From: Odontocerum albicorne
Lineage: Eukaryota > Arthropoda > Insecta > Trichoptera > Odontoceridae
Length of the DNA: 64,000 nucleotides
Reading direction: 5' to 3'
Assembly (NCBI GenBank): GCA_949825065.1
Contig: OX463844.1
Coordinates: 32,527,414-32,591,413 of the forward strand
Under the pieces are notes generated by a model that saw only the letters and a program-made list of their open reading frames with translations, was not told the DNA's origin and made no database searches. A program made the position numbers and the translations under genes. Numbering within the stretch: position 1 is the first letter of the stretch; the number at the start of each line of letters is the position of its first letter. Positions 47,151 to 56,599 of this stretch are shown here, one piece after another.

Positions 47151-47510
47151 TAAGGCTCATCCCATAACATTCTCCCATTCGAGATACACTCCTACCAATA
47201 GGATGGTCAATCCAGCCGATAGAATGCCATTTATGTTATAGCCCACATCCTTATACACGTCAACTTTATTGTAATAATATATAAATTACAATGAATAAGC
47301 AGTTGATGCAGTTTTAAAGATAATACATATGTACACACATTGTTCACAATATAAATGCACACACTCTCAGATAAACATATGTTATAATCCCAGATTTACT
47401 ACCACCGTAAAGAGAGGAAAAAAAATTGAAAATAAATGACCAAATTTTGACACCACAGAGAAATAAATTAGAAGACAGTAGAATAAAATATATGTCTAGT
47501 GTGCGCGAGT

Positions 47511-47632
47511 ATTGTTACCAGGTGAACAGTCAAACCAACTAGAACCTATATTGTTTAGGTAATATTGAGAATGGAACCCGAAACCTTTGAGTCTAAGATT
47601 ATTTTCTAACCAACTAGGCTACAGAGGTCATC
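47511..47632 (-). repeat. tRNA-derived SINE, internally deleted
   Basis: The minus-strand head has GATGACCTCTGTAGCCTAGT, TGGTTAGAAAATAATCTTAG and AAAGGTTTCGGGTTCCATTC. The tail is cut down to CTAGTTGGTTTGACTGTTCA, CCTGGTAACAATACTCGCGC. It lies 30 bp outside the left end of the Helentron-like element. Confidence 0.75.
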
Positions 47633-47766
47633 AACAAATATTTTACATGTTATTATATTATATAACTAGCTGTACCCAGCCACGCGTTGCTGTGGCTCAG
47701 TCTGGTTAAATGGAAAAGAAAGAAAAGAGAAAGCACACGTTTCAATTGTGTTTAATTTCACAATGC

Positions 47767-47847
47767 GTATACAATATTTTTGATGTATTGTATACAATAT
47801 TTTTGATGTCTTGTATACAATCTGGGTATACAATATTTTTGATGTCT
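47767..47847 (+). repeat. Short direct repeats TGTATACAATATTTTTGATG
   Basis: Three complete copies and one partial copy of a word of about 20 bp lie within 81 bp inside the left part of the Helentron-like element. Confidence 0.85.
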
Positions 47848-48029
47848 TTCAGGCACTCTCAGTCTGTCGCGTTTATCACCGTGCTTGCAAATGATCGCGT
47901 CACTCCAAGAGGTCAATTCACGATATGATTTGAATTCAAATCAAAGATCGATTGCACTGAAAAAGAAGAAAAATAGTTATAACAAAAACATATAAAATTG
48001 CGAAACATTAAAAAACGAACTAATCGTGA

Positions 48030-48112
48030 TTCTTATAATTGATTTGAATATAGGGAAATACTTTTTCAAACAATTCCTCTTTTAACGTCACTAAATTGCA
48101 GAAGTTCTATTA
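48030..48112 (-). pseudogene. Displaced helicase fragment
   Basis: The minus strand reads NFCNLVTLKEELFEKVFPYI, then QINYKNHD and a stop. The start duplicates the NFCNLVTSKEEL at the C-terminal end of the main helicase fragment (about 48610-48650). The remainder is what should follow it. The two pieces overlap by about 12 residues and are separated by about 500 bp, so the gene was broken by a duplication or insertion. Confidence 0.7.
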
Positions 48113-48533
48113 CCGTCATTTACAACTGCATCTCGCAAATCAACGTATACTTCAGAGCGAAGCTTGGTCCGATTCAAACGGATGAATATCAAATTTTATC
48201 AACTTTAATATAGGCCTCGATTGTAATAAATAGCAAGTTATTTAGGTAAATACATCACATAAAACTAATAATAAATCTTGTTACAAATTAGAAAAAATGG
48301 GCAGTTCGTTAAAAATCTAATGTGACATTTGTTAAAAGTTAGTTGCATGAAACTTTTAATAATTCAAACATACACAGATATATACCATTAATTCAAATGA
48401 AAATCAATAATAACAAAAATAACAAAAACCGGTTTAAAAAACCCGAATTGAAAGATATTTAATATTCGGAATTAAAATAAATTGAAATCTATATTGCGTG
48501 TGTTGCCGTTACATTCAACAGGGGGCGCTCTTA

Positions 48534-49280
48534 TTATATTGTCTGTTTTATATACAACTGTTTATTAAATTTCACAATGCTTGTGGATAAACAATATTTT
48601 TTGTTAAAAAACAATTCTTCTTTTGACGTCACTAAATTGCAGAAGTTATGAGGCAATGAAATTCGTCCTGAGATCAGATCAACTGGTACCTTTCCATTCC
48701 CGATTTCCAGCAATTGATGTGAGAATATCTCAGCTGATCGATCGTTTTGCAACTGGACACGCATATTTATAGTTAATTTCAACGTCTTTACCTCTCGCCA
48801 CAAAATAGAGTATTTCAGGCAAGCATTTATTTCATCCGCCGGTGTCGATCGAGGAATTACAGGTAATGTTTGCCTGAAATCTCCTGCAAGCAATATAAAT
48901 GCGTTCCCAAATGGTCTGATGTTTCCACGCAAATCTCGCAATGATCAATCAAGAGCTTCGAGCGACTTTTTGTGTGCCATTGTGCATTCATCCCAAACAA
49001 TAAGTTTGCATTTCTGCAATACTTTTCCCATGCCGGATGCTTTGGAAACGTTGCACGTGTGAGTTTCAATGAATCGCATGTTCAATGGCAATTTCAAAGC
49101 GGAATGAGCAGTTCTTCCACCTGGTAGAAGTGTCGCAGCTATTCCTGACGACGCAAGAGCTAAGGCTATGCCATTTTGGGATCGAATTGCTGCCAGAATC
49201 AATCTAATTAGGAACGTTTTACCAGTTCCTCCTGGCGCATCTAAGAAGAAGATTTCTCCAACCCCTTTATTGACAGTCAT
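48534..49280 (-). pseudogene. PIF1-type DNA helicase of a Helitron/Helentron
   Basis: Superfamily 1 helicase that unwinds DNA in rolling-circle transposition. From 49280: GEIFFLDAPGGTGKTFLIRL with the Walker A loop (GGTGKT), then IALALASSGIAATLLPGGRT and AHSALKLPLN (motif Ia), LIVWDECTMAHKKSLEALD (Walker B). TGA follows at 48945-48947, where relatives have Arg. The same frame continues LRDLRGNIRPFGNAFILLAG, DFRQTLPVIP (motif III) and LKLTINMRVQLQNDRSAEIF. It ends NFCNLVTSKEEL; the last 25 residues before 48534 do not match the family. One in-frame nonsense codon, C-terminal motifs V and VI missing, Rep domain missing. A host PIF1 is unlikely because sequence style and flanking ends fit a Helitron. 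Confidence 0.9.
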
Positions 49281-49358
49281 TAGAAAGTCAGTATAATAAA
49301 AATTATTAATTAAAACGTCAGTTTAGAGAAAACAATTTTTCGATTTATAAAAAAAATC

Positions 49359-49640
49359 AACAGCTTACCATTTTACACTTGACAAATTTGCCCCAATACG
49401 ATGTGCTGGGCTGAAAAAGCTAGTGTGTGGGCTGCAAAACATCTGGTGTCCCCGTGGCTGGGTTCGCCCTATATTGGTGGGGTGTATCTTGGCCGAAGGG
49501 ATGCTATTAGATGAGCCCAGACCTTTTGATAGCTTCTGTATATAATGTATTATCTGCAATTTATGTGTTTTAAAAGGGTTATTTAAATATAATCTGGACA
49601 TACTATGCTGCTATCAATAAACCTATAATTTATTTATGTA
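49359..49640 (+). repeat. Retroposon 3' end (family A) inside the Helentron-like element
   Basis: Contains TGGGCTGCAAAACATCTGGT, GTCCCCGTGGCTGGGTTCGC and ATGCTATTAGATGAGCCCAG. The 3' part ends CTATCAATAAACCTATAATT plus TATTTATG. It matches the minus strand of 1621-1860 throughout and 49958-50131 in its first half. Confidence 0.75.
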
Positions 49641-49742
49641 ACAACGTTCAGTAAGAAAAAAGAAAGTTAAAACATATAAAATTGTGAAACATTAAAAAAG
49701 TAACTGAGCAGCGTAAAAGTTTATTTTAATTTTCATTTTTTT

Positions 49743-50346
49743 GCGATATTTCTACGGGTACTTCTTTCTAATGTACCACCAAATAATTTATTTATTTAAT
49801 TAATGACATAAAAGTGTCTTTATATACAAATGAACATGTGACAGGTTATACAAGTACTTAAAATTATTGACAAATAATACAACTTTATCTTAAATTAACA
49901 TCTGTCACTTTTCTTTTTGAAAAAAGTTAGGTTAACTTTTGAAATATGAATCAATAGCAGCTTACCACGTTACAGTTGATAAATTTGCCCCAATACAACG
50001 ATGGGCTGGGCTGAAAAAGCTAGGGTGTGGACTGCAAAACATCTGTTGTCCCCGTGGCTTGGTTCGCCCTATATTGGTGGGGTGTATCTTCGCCGAAGGG
50101 ATGCTATTAGATGAGCCCAGACCTTTTGATAGCGATATTTCTACGGGTACTTCTTTCTAATGTACCACCAAATAATTTATTTATTTAATTAATGACATAA
50201 AAGTGTCTTTATATACAAATGAACATGTGACAGGTTATACAAGTACTTAAAATTATTGACAAATAATACAACTTTATCTTAAATTAACATGTGTCACTTT
50301 TCTTTTTGAAAAAAGTTAGGTTAACTTTTGAAATATGAATCAATAA
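49743..50346 (+). repeat. 215-bp direct repeats around a second family A copy
   Basis: 49743-49957 and 50132-50346 are 215-bp direct repeats starting GCGATATTTCTACGGGTACT; I found a single difference (CATCTG against CATGTG). The 174 bp between them (49958-50131) is a truncated family A copy. The near identity shows a recent duplication. Confidence 0.93.
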
Positions 50347-50694
50347 TGAAAGTTTTTCATCAAATATAATTCTTAAGTCCATTATTTTTATACTTAAACA
50401 ACTTACCATAATCACCAAATCAATTTAATGACAATATAACTATTTTTTATCAAGTTTTATCTTTACGTCGTAAAAATGCATCCCACTGACGCAATTTCAA
50501 CTAAGCAATTACGTGTTCGTAATTAGTATTTTTTTTAAATGAACGATTTTACTTCATATTTTTTAATTTAAATATAATATCAATAACTTACCACATTTAT
50601 TGAAGTCAATTATCTATTATCTTTTCTATATAACTAAAATTTTATATATATTAAACGTAAAAATGATCACAAGTCAATACTTCTCAAAAATCGC

Positions 50695-50736
50695 GATCTC
50701 AGTGAGCAATACGTAATTTAATTGCTCAGTGAGATC
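50695..50736. repeat. 16-bp stem hairpin near the Helentron right end
   Basis: GATCTCAGTGAGCAAT and ATTGCTCAGTGAGATC pair as an inverted repeat with one mismatch and a 10-base loop. Subterminal hairpins are part of Helitron ends, although this one lies about 450 bp inside the presumed boundary. Confidence 0.85.
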
Positions 50737-51028
50737 ACCGTCGGTAAAACAGATCGCAATTGTTTCGTGTCTCGACTTATAAAGGTACGTAATACATAAA
50801 AAAATTCTATTATTTATAAAATTAATGATTCAATTTTTATTAAACATAAAATTATTAAATAATTTATTTATAATTTATTTATAATTTATATAGATTTATT
50901 TAAGAAGATTAAATCATCTTAAATTCCGAAACGCCGAAAATAAAATTTGACAGCTCAAATTTACATGTCGAAAGACAGGTTCGCGTAAATATTCATCTCT
51001 TAATTAAAAATTTTATTATATACACTGA

Positions 51029-51059
<31 letters not shown>

Positions 51060-51181
51060 CAAAAAACATTTCCGTTGACGAATATTAACTTTACTCAAAA
51101 TTTCAAAGCGATCGGTAGAGAACTTCCGGAGATTAGCTACCAATAATTAACGAACATTTACATTTTTATTTATATAGATAG

Positions 51182-51863
51182 ATTAATTGAAATACTTAAC
51201 AGTGGTGTCGATCAAGTGCTAACATTCAGATATTTTACAAAAACGCCTGCTATGTTTGGGAAAGCAATGATTAATGTAACTTGTTTCTCATGTCGGACCT
51301 GTTTCGATTTCAGAGTTAGTCTCGGTGGATGTTGATTGTTTTTTGACACCTTTCTATTTAATGATAAATTTTACTTTGAAACTTGTGATAAAAAAATGGA
51401 TTTAGAGTATTTTTAGTTAAAAAGAGAAAGATTGGTGCGAAGTCTTCTTCTTCTTGTCGAATTATGATCGTGAACTCCTATATATGAAGGAATACACGCC
51501 AGTGTCAAGTGATATCCATTTCTTAGAATCTTGTTAGTTCAGTTAATACGGGCGACGTATCGGCACACTTGAGTTGTCGTGCTCGTTTTTATTTTGAATC
51601 TACTAAAAGCTTGATAAAAAGTCGAGACATAGAAGTACATAAGAAAACATAATCGTTAAATATTCTATATTCCTAAATATCACATATTTCTGATCCCTTA
51701 TATCCTCGAGATTTTTCATTGTTTCATATTTTAATTTTCCTTTTACACGTTGTTATATACAAATAATATATTTTTTTATGATACAAAAACTGGCTGCATG
51801 AAGAATGTATATTTTATGTGTGATTAATTAACAATAAATTAATTAACCATAAATACAATAGTG
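51182..51863. other. Unassigned stretch
   Basis: No gene or repeat recognised. Confidence 0.4.
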
Positions 51864-52055
51864 GTGACTTCCGTAACCTGATTGGGAAGAGGCTTGTCCC
51901 CCAGGTTCGACTCTGGTAAAACCTTTTTTATTTTTAAATATTTCAGTTTGGTTTTCACTTAAAGGGTCATTGACATCTTTATGGTTGGTTGGAAGAGATT
52001 GCCATATAGCAACAACCCCGCTGGGTAGTACTGCATAGAATCAAAGTGTAATACA
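51864..52055 (+). repeat. tRNA-derived SINE, complete
   Basis: The head reads GTGACTTCCGTAACCTGATT, GGGAAGAGGCTTGTCCCCCA, GGTTCGACTCTGGTAAAACC with a good box B. The tail reads TTATGGTTGGTTGGAAGAGA, TTGCCATATAGCAACAACCC, CGCTGGGTAGTACTGCATAG and AATCAAAGTGTAAT. The stretch between anticodon arm and box B is shortened. Confidence 0.9.
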
Positions 52056-53250
52056 AAATAATAAATCCGTGATGTGTACTTTTAAAAAATATATATATTT
52101 ATACCACATTAATATATTGCACAGTTCATGTTCAATATATTAGTGAGGTGGGGGGACCAAATCCTATCCTTTCCTCTCTAAAAAGTTTTTTACACCACCA
52201 CCAAATATCCAAAACAAATAAACCAAGTCCGTTTTACAATATCAGATGAAGGAGTAAGGTGTCCTGAAATCAAACCGACACTCCGAGTATAAATTATTAA
52301 CTTGAATCATGTGTTTGGTGAGGGAGTTGCACAGACCACGATCAACTCTGCAACTTTTCACTCATGACCAACAATACTCTAAAATGCCATATCAATAAGC
52401 AATAAACAACACATTCTATTACATTCCAATTTCCATACCATGTATCATTTAACTCGTACATAAAATATACTTTTGTATATAGAAATACATATTTTTGTAG
52501 TTTTCGCATTAATTTCAAATTGTCATTGTAGTTTCTTTAAAGATTTGTAGAACTCGAGAATTTAGAATAAATACATAAATATATAATATCCGATCACAGA
52601 AAAGGGTGCGACTGTTGCATTGGTCAGGGCCCAACAAGAAACTTGACATTTTCAATTTGGGTGAAGATTTTATTAATTGAGGTTTAACCCTTTTAATCCC
52701 ATCATATTTTGCATAAAATGTGCGAAAAATCCCAAGCATTTTATGGCAAAAAAAAACAGTAGTTTATATTTTATTTTTTATCTCAGTTAATATTTAGTTT
52801 TAAAACCTAATTTTTTTGTGGAGATCTCTCTGTAGAGTGTAAAATAATAATTAATTTTCATATTTCATAAAAAAATTATATATATATTTTTTAATTCAAC
52901 ATAAAAACTTGTATGAAAACTTTGAGACCGATGATCGGCCCCGTGGGATTTTTCGCATGCACTAGTTGGGGTCGATTAGTAGGATTAAAAGGGTAAATCT
53001 TTAATGGTTTTATTCAATACCAACGTATTTTTCTTCATTTTTACCTGTTTCTTTTGTTGTTGCAAGTTATTATTATTGCGTTATACTGAATTGATGATCT
53101 TTATTTTCGGTTAAAAACTGTCGTTTTCTCGAGTAATATTTTAATTTTACAGATCTTTGTCTATTTACCTCAAACTGTTAGATATATTGGTGGCGTGTGC
53201 AGCTGAAAATAAGTTTCATCAAAATTTATGATTATATATGAACACTACAC
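52056..53250. other. Unassigned stretch
   Basis: No gene recognised. A pair of GGGATTAAAAGGGTT-like words on opposite strands lies at about 52688-52702 and 52982-52995, enclosing 280 bp. I could not turn this into a convincing TIR element. Confidence 0.35.
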
Positions 53251-53254
53251 ATAT

Positions 53255-53570
53255 GCAGTACACTAAACCTACAATCGAATGTGTAACTATCATATGTCGG
53301 AAGATCTACAAAGGTTTCTTTGTGGTTCGTCTTCCCTTGGTAAGTTTTCCAGTGGTTTTCTTATCAAATATGGTTTTTTAAACATATGCAGATGCTAGTA
53401 GGTTCTTGGTCTATTGGCTGCAGCCACCACCTTCTTATCCTTACCTTTTTGTAATTTTAATCTGTCAGTAATTCTGGTTTCGAATCCCAAGTTAGAGCGC
53501 CCTTGAGCAGAGTCTGCTTTCTAAACGACTCTAAATAAATTGTCCTTTTTACTATCAATATTTTTATTAG
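53255..53570 (+). repeat. Dispersed repeat (family D), second copy
   Basis: Matches 43005-43310 along its whole length with many substitutions: GTCGGAAGATCTACAAAGGT, GTTAGAGCGCCCTTGAGCAG, AGTCTGCTTTCTAAACG. Box B here is GGTTTCGAATCCC. Confidence 0.65.
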
Positions 53571-53574
53571 TAGT

Positions 53575-55190
53575 TAGAAATTTCGCAACGGGACTTGACA
53601 TGATAATTCTTCCAAACGACGTAACTCTCACGAAAACAGGGGACGCTCACGACACATTATTGCCTCTGTATTTTGTTGGAAAATACTGAAAGGTTTATCG
53701 TTTAACGTACGTCTTGAAGTATACCTGCGAATCCCTTTTCCTGAGCCAAACATTAGTACGTTCATTGAATACCCCATAACGAACTTTAATTCCCAGCTAG
53801 TGCTTTTATCTGCCGTGAATGAGATATTCGATGTGGGTATATTTGAAAGGGTGGTACGTTTGCCTTCTGAGAGGAGAGTATTATATGTGCCCTCTTCTTA
53901 TAAATCGTTTGAGAATGTGGGAATTTGGGAATCAATGGAAAAAAAATATCGATCCACTTATTAAGTTGTTATTAAAAATATGTATGTAGAAGCTTCCATT
54001 TTGAAATAATGAAGGAGAATCAGCAATAATAAATTAAAATATTACTTATTCTAGCAAGTGTATGCAATTCAACACATACCATGAATATATGAAAGAGTAA
54101 TCATTTAAAAAAACAAATAAGAATAAAAAAAATATTCTCAGATTCTTCACTTCTAGTAATATAATCGTTTATCTAGTCTCTAACCGCATTCTTTAGTGAC
54201 GCGACATAAAGTGGCGCGACACGTGCGTCGCCTCAGAATCGCATCAAAACCTGGCGTACGATTTATTCAAACATTTCTAAAGAATTGCAATATATTGACC
54301 CAAATATGATAGAAATTGTGGTATTTCTTTTCATATTCCAAAATAAATAAAAGTGTGGATGAAAAATTGTTAACTGAACAAGACATTTTAATTAGTTTTT
54401 ACAATTGTTTTGTTTTGAATGAACAAAAAAAAGAAAATTACAGACCAAATGCTTGTTAGACGAAAAGTCTTTAAATACCAGATAATTTCGTCGTATTTTT
54501 TTATATCTTAGCATTATTAACGGTTAGGATTATGTCTTAAAAGATTTATTGATGTAAGCTCCTTTTTCTCGTGAAGCCCTGAAAACGAACTTAATTGAGT
54601 TTTCTTTCAGCTAACTTTGTTTTATCCTTAGAAATTTGAAGCCAGTTTTTTTAAGAGTTCTAAAAAAATGAAAATTCTAAAAAAATCTTATTTATTGTTT
54701 GAGGCTGTTGGAAAATGGTTTAATTTTTATTATCATTAATGTTTTTATCCTTCGAAATTGTAGAGGAAATACCTTGTTTCTATTGGAAGAGTCCAGCGGA
54801 AAAGTATAACAAGTCATATTTTATAAATTTTCCTCAAGAGCAAATTTTTCCACGAACTCGTCATTCTGTTCCCTGTCAAATAATTATGTCAACGGCTCAT
54901 TTCTCGTGACAGGTTATATTTTAAGTATTATTATTTGGTCATTTCAAGCTTAGCTTGTCAAGAAATATAATCAAAATAAATGGACTTGTCACAGTTTTTC
55001 ATTTATTACGCCACCTTGTCTTGAATATCGCGATGGATATCGCTTTATAAGTTTCATGTAAGAAATCTCCAATATTACTACAATTTTCATGCGTATGAGG
55101 ATAAACCAGTATCTATTGTAAATCTTACACAGCGAAGCAGTCATAATTACCATCTCAAGGAATAAGTTCCACGTATAGAGAATTTTAATA
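53575..55190. other. Unassigned stretch
   Basis: No gene or repeat recognised. 53590-53920 is slightly richer in G+C without an open frame. Confidence 0.4.
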
Positions 55191-55194
55191 TGGT

Positions 55195-56590
55195 GTTGAA
55201 TGTAAATTAATACGTGGTATAATCGTCATTATATTGAACAACCAGAGTTATATAACCAGGCATGCGTTATATCACCCTGGTTGTTCAATATTTATATGGA
55301 TTCATGTGTGAAGGAACTATGAAAATCAGTTGGTGCCATACAAATGTCAAATATGCACATATATGGATTACTGTATGCATATGACATTGTATTAATGGCG
55401 TAGAGTGAAGATGAACCGCAGAAATAGATAAGTAAATTATATGAGAGATTCGAAGAGAAAGATCTGAGAATGAATGTTGCAAAATTCAAAGTAATAGCGA
55501 AAGAAAAGTGTGATAGAAAAGTAAATGCGACATATGGGTGAATAATGAAACATTTGAGCAAGTTGAGGAATTCTGCTATTTGGGAAGTATTTTCTCAGAT
55601 GATGATGATGATGATAACGAGTTAAGAGCAATATTGAACGGCATGTAACGATATAAAACAATGCCGATGGGGCGCTTAAACATATATACTCGAACCAGAG
55701 GTATCTAAATCTGCTAAGATGACAGTCCATAAAAGTATTTTGGTGCCAACTTTGATGTATAGGAGCGAAACGTGGACGTGGAAAAGACGCAGAAGAGCCA
55801 AATAAATGCTGTAGAAGTGTGTTCATTGAGAATAATGCATGGAGTGACAATTTATGAGAGTATGGAATGTAGTGATAAGAGAAGAATGTGAAGGGTTAAG
55901 TAAGAAGAAAAAGATCACGCTGAGATGGTTTGGGCATGTGGAACGAATGAAGAAAGAAAGACTAATAAAACAAAAATATAGTGCAAATTATTGAGGTGCA
56001 TGGCCGTGCGGTAACGGACTGGACTTTCGTGCGGAAGGTCGCCGATTTGTGTCCCACGATGTGCTTCTCCTCTCAAATGACACACGCATTTTTCCACCTA
56101 GTATTTGGGGGTATAATGATCCCTATGACTTCGGTCATATCTAGTCTTTCAAAAAGGAACAAAAAGAAAGAGAGCATGCCGGTATGCTCCGATCGTCTCA
56201 CTTCGGTGTGTGCTCGGATTCAGTAGAACGGTGTGGTCGGTGAGTTTGCTGGTATGCAATAGCACACTCACACAAACAAATTCAACGCCACAGCTTTGCT
56301 TTCCAACTGACTTGACATTGGAATAGCGAGGGGATATTCGACTACGAGGCCCAGCAACGACGACGATAATGCAAGTGTGAGTGGAAGGCGTATGAGAGGA
56401 ATACCAAAGAAAATTTGGCTGGATCAAGGAAATGATATTCTAATCGTAGAAGCTGTATGAGAAGGTGAATGGATGTAGAAGAGGCTAAGTATGTTTGTCG
56501 AGATAGAAAAATCTGGCGCTCTGTTGCCTCTGCCTACTCCAACAGGGAAATTGCGTGATGGGTTACTCGTATGCATGTATGTATAAAGAT
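55195..56590 (+). pseudogene. Non-LTR reverse transcriptase remnant (family R), split by an insertion
   Basis: Reads in broken frames as in the most complete copy: a PGMRYITLVVQYLY region matching the GCVxSPxLFNIYMD block, YAYDIVLMA where YADD is expected, then LYERFEEKDLRMNVAKFKVI. Then come a GATGATGATG slip, SAKMTVHKSILVPTLMYRSE, TWTWKRRRRAK, IREECEGLSKKKKITLRWFG and HVERMKKERLIKQKYSA. The arginine-rich end continues only after 56366 with SVEGV-like and CMRRxMDVEEAK-like parts. A 380-bp unrelated block lies between. The catalytic box has lost its first Asp. Confidence 0.8.
55987..56366 (+). repeat. GC-rich SINE-like insertion with tRNA-like head
   Basis: A 380-bp block interrupts the family R element between TAGTGCAA (55979-55986) and TAATGCAA (56367-56374), a likely 8-bp target duplication with one change. 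It begins TTATTGAGGTGCATGGCCGT, GCGGTAACGGACTGGACTTT, similar to the D-arm side of class II tRNAs (Ser/Leu), and carries CCGATTTGTGTCC where a box B would be. It ends in CAACGACGACGA, a simple tail. G+C content is far above that of the host element. Confidence 0.6.
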
Positions 56591-56599
56591 TTGTTTTAT

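Larger units (their letters stand above)
47666..51180 (-). mobile_element. Helentron-like (Helitron superfamily) element, degenerate
   Basis: The left boundary ACTAGCTGTACCCAGCCACG and the right boundary region CGATCGGTAGAGAACTTCCG, CATTTTTATTTATATAGAT are end sequences typical of arthropod Helentrons, as I remember them. A PIF1-type helicase lies between on the minus strand. Helentrons make no target duplication, so exact ends cannot be fixed here. Rep endonuclease coding was not found. The interior has been rearranged by repeat insertions and duplications (49359-50346). Confidence 0.7.

Noticed and set aside
49743..50346. LTR retrotransposon with 215-bp LTRs
   Set aside because: Only 174 bp lie between the repeats. 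There is no primer binding site, polypurine tract or gag/pol coding, and the middle is a copy of a known repeat.
55437..55850. 137-codon minus-strand frame
   Set aside because: Antisense to the family R element at 55195-56590; the His run is the complement of a GATGATGATG slip.
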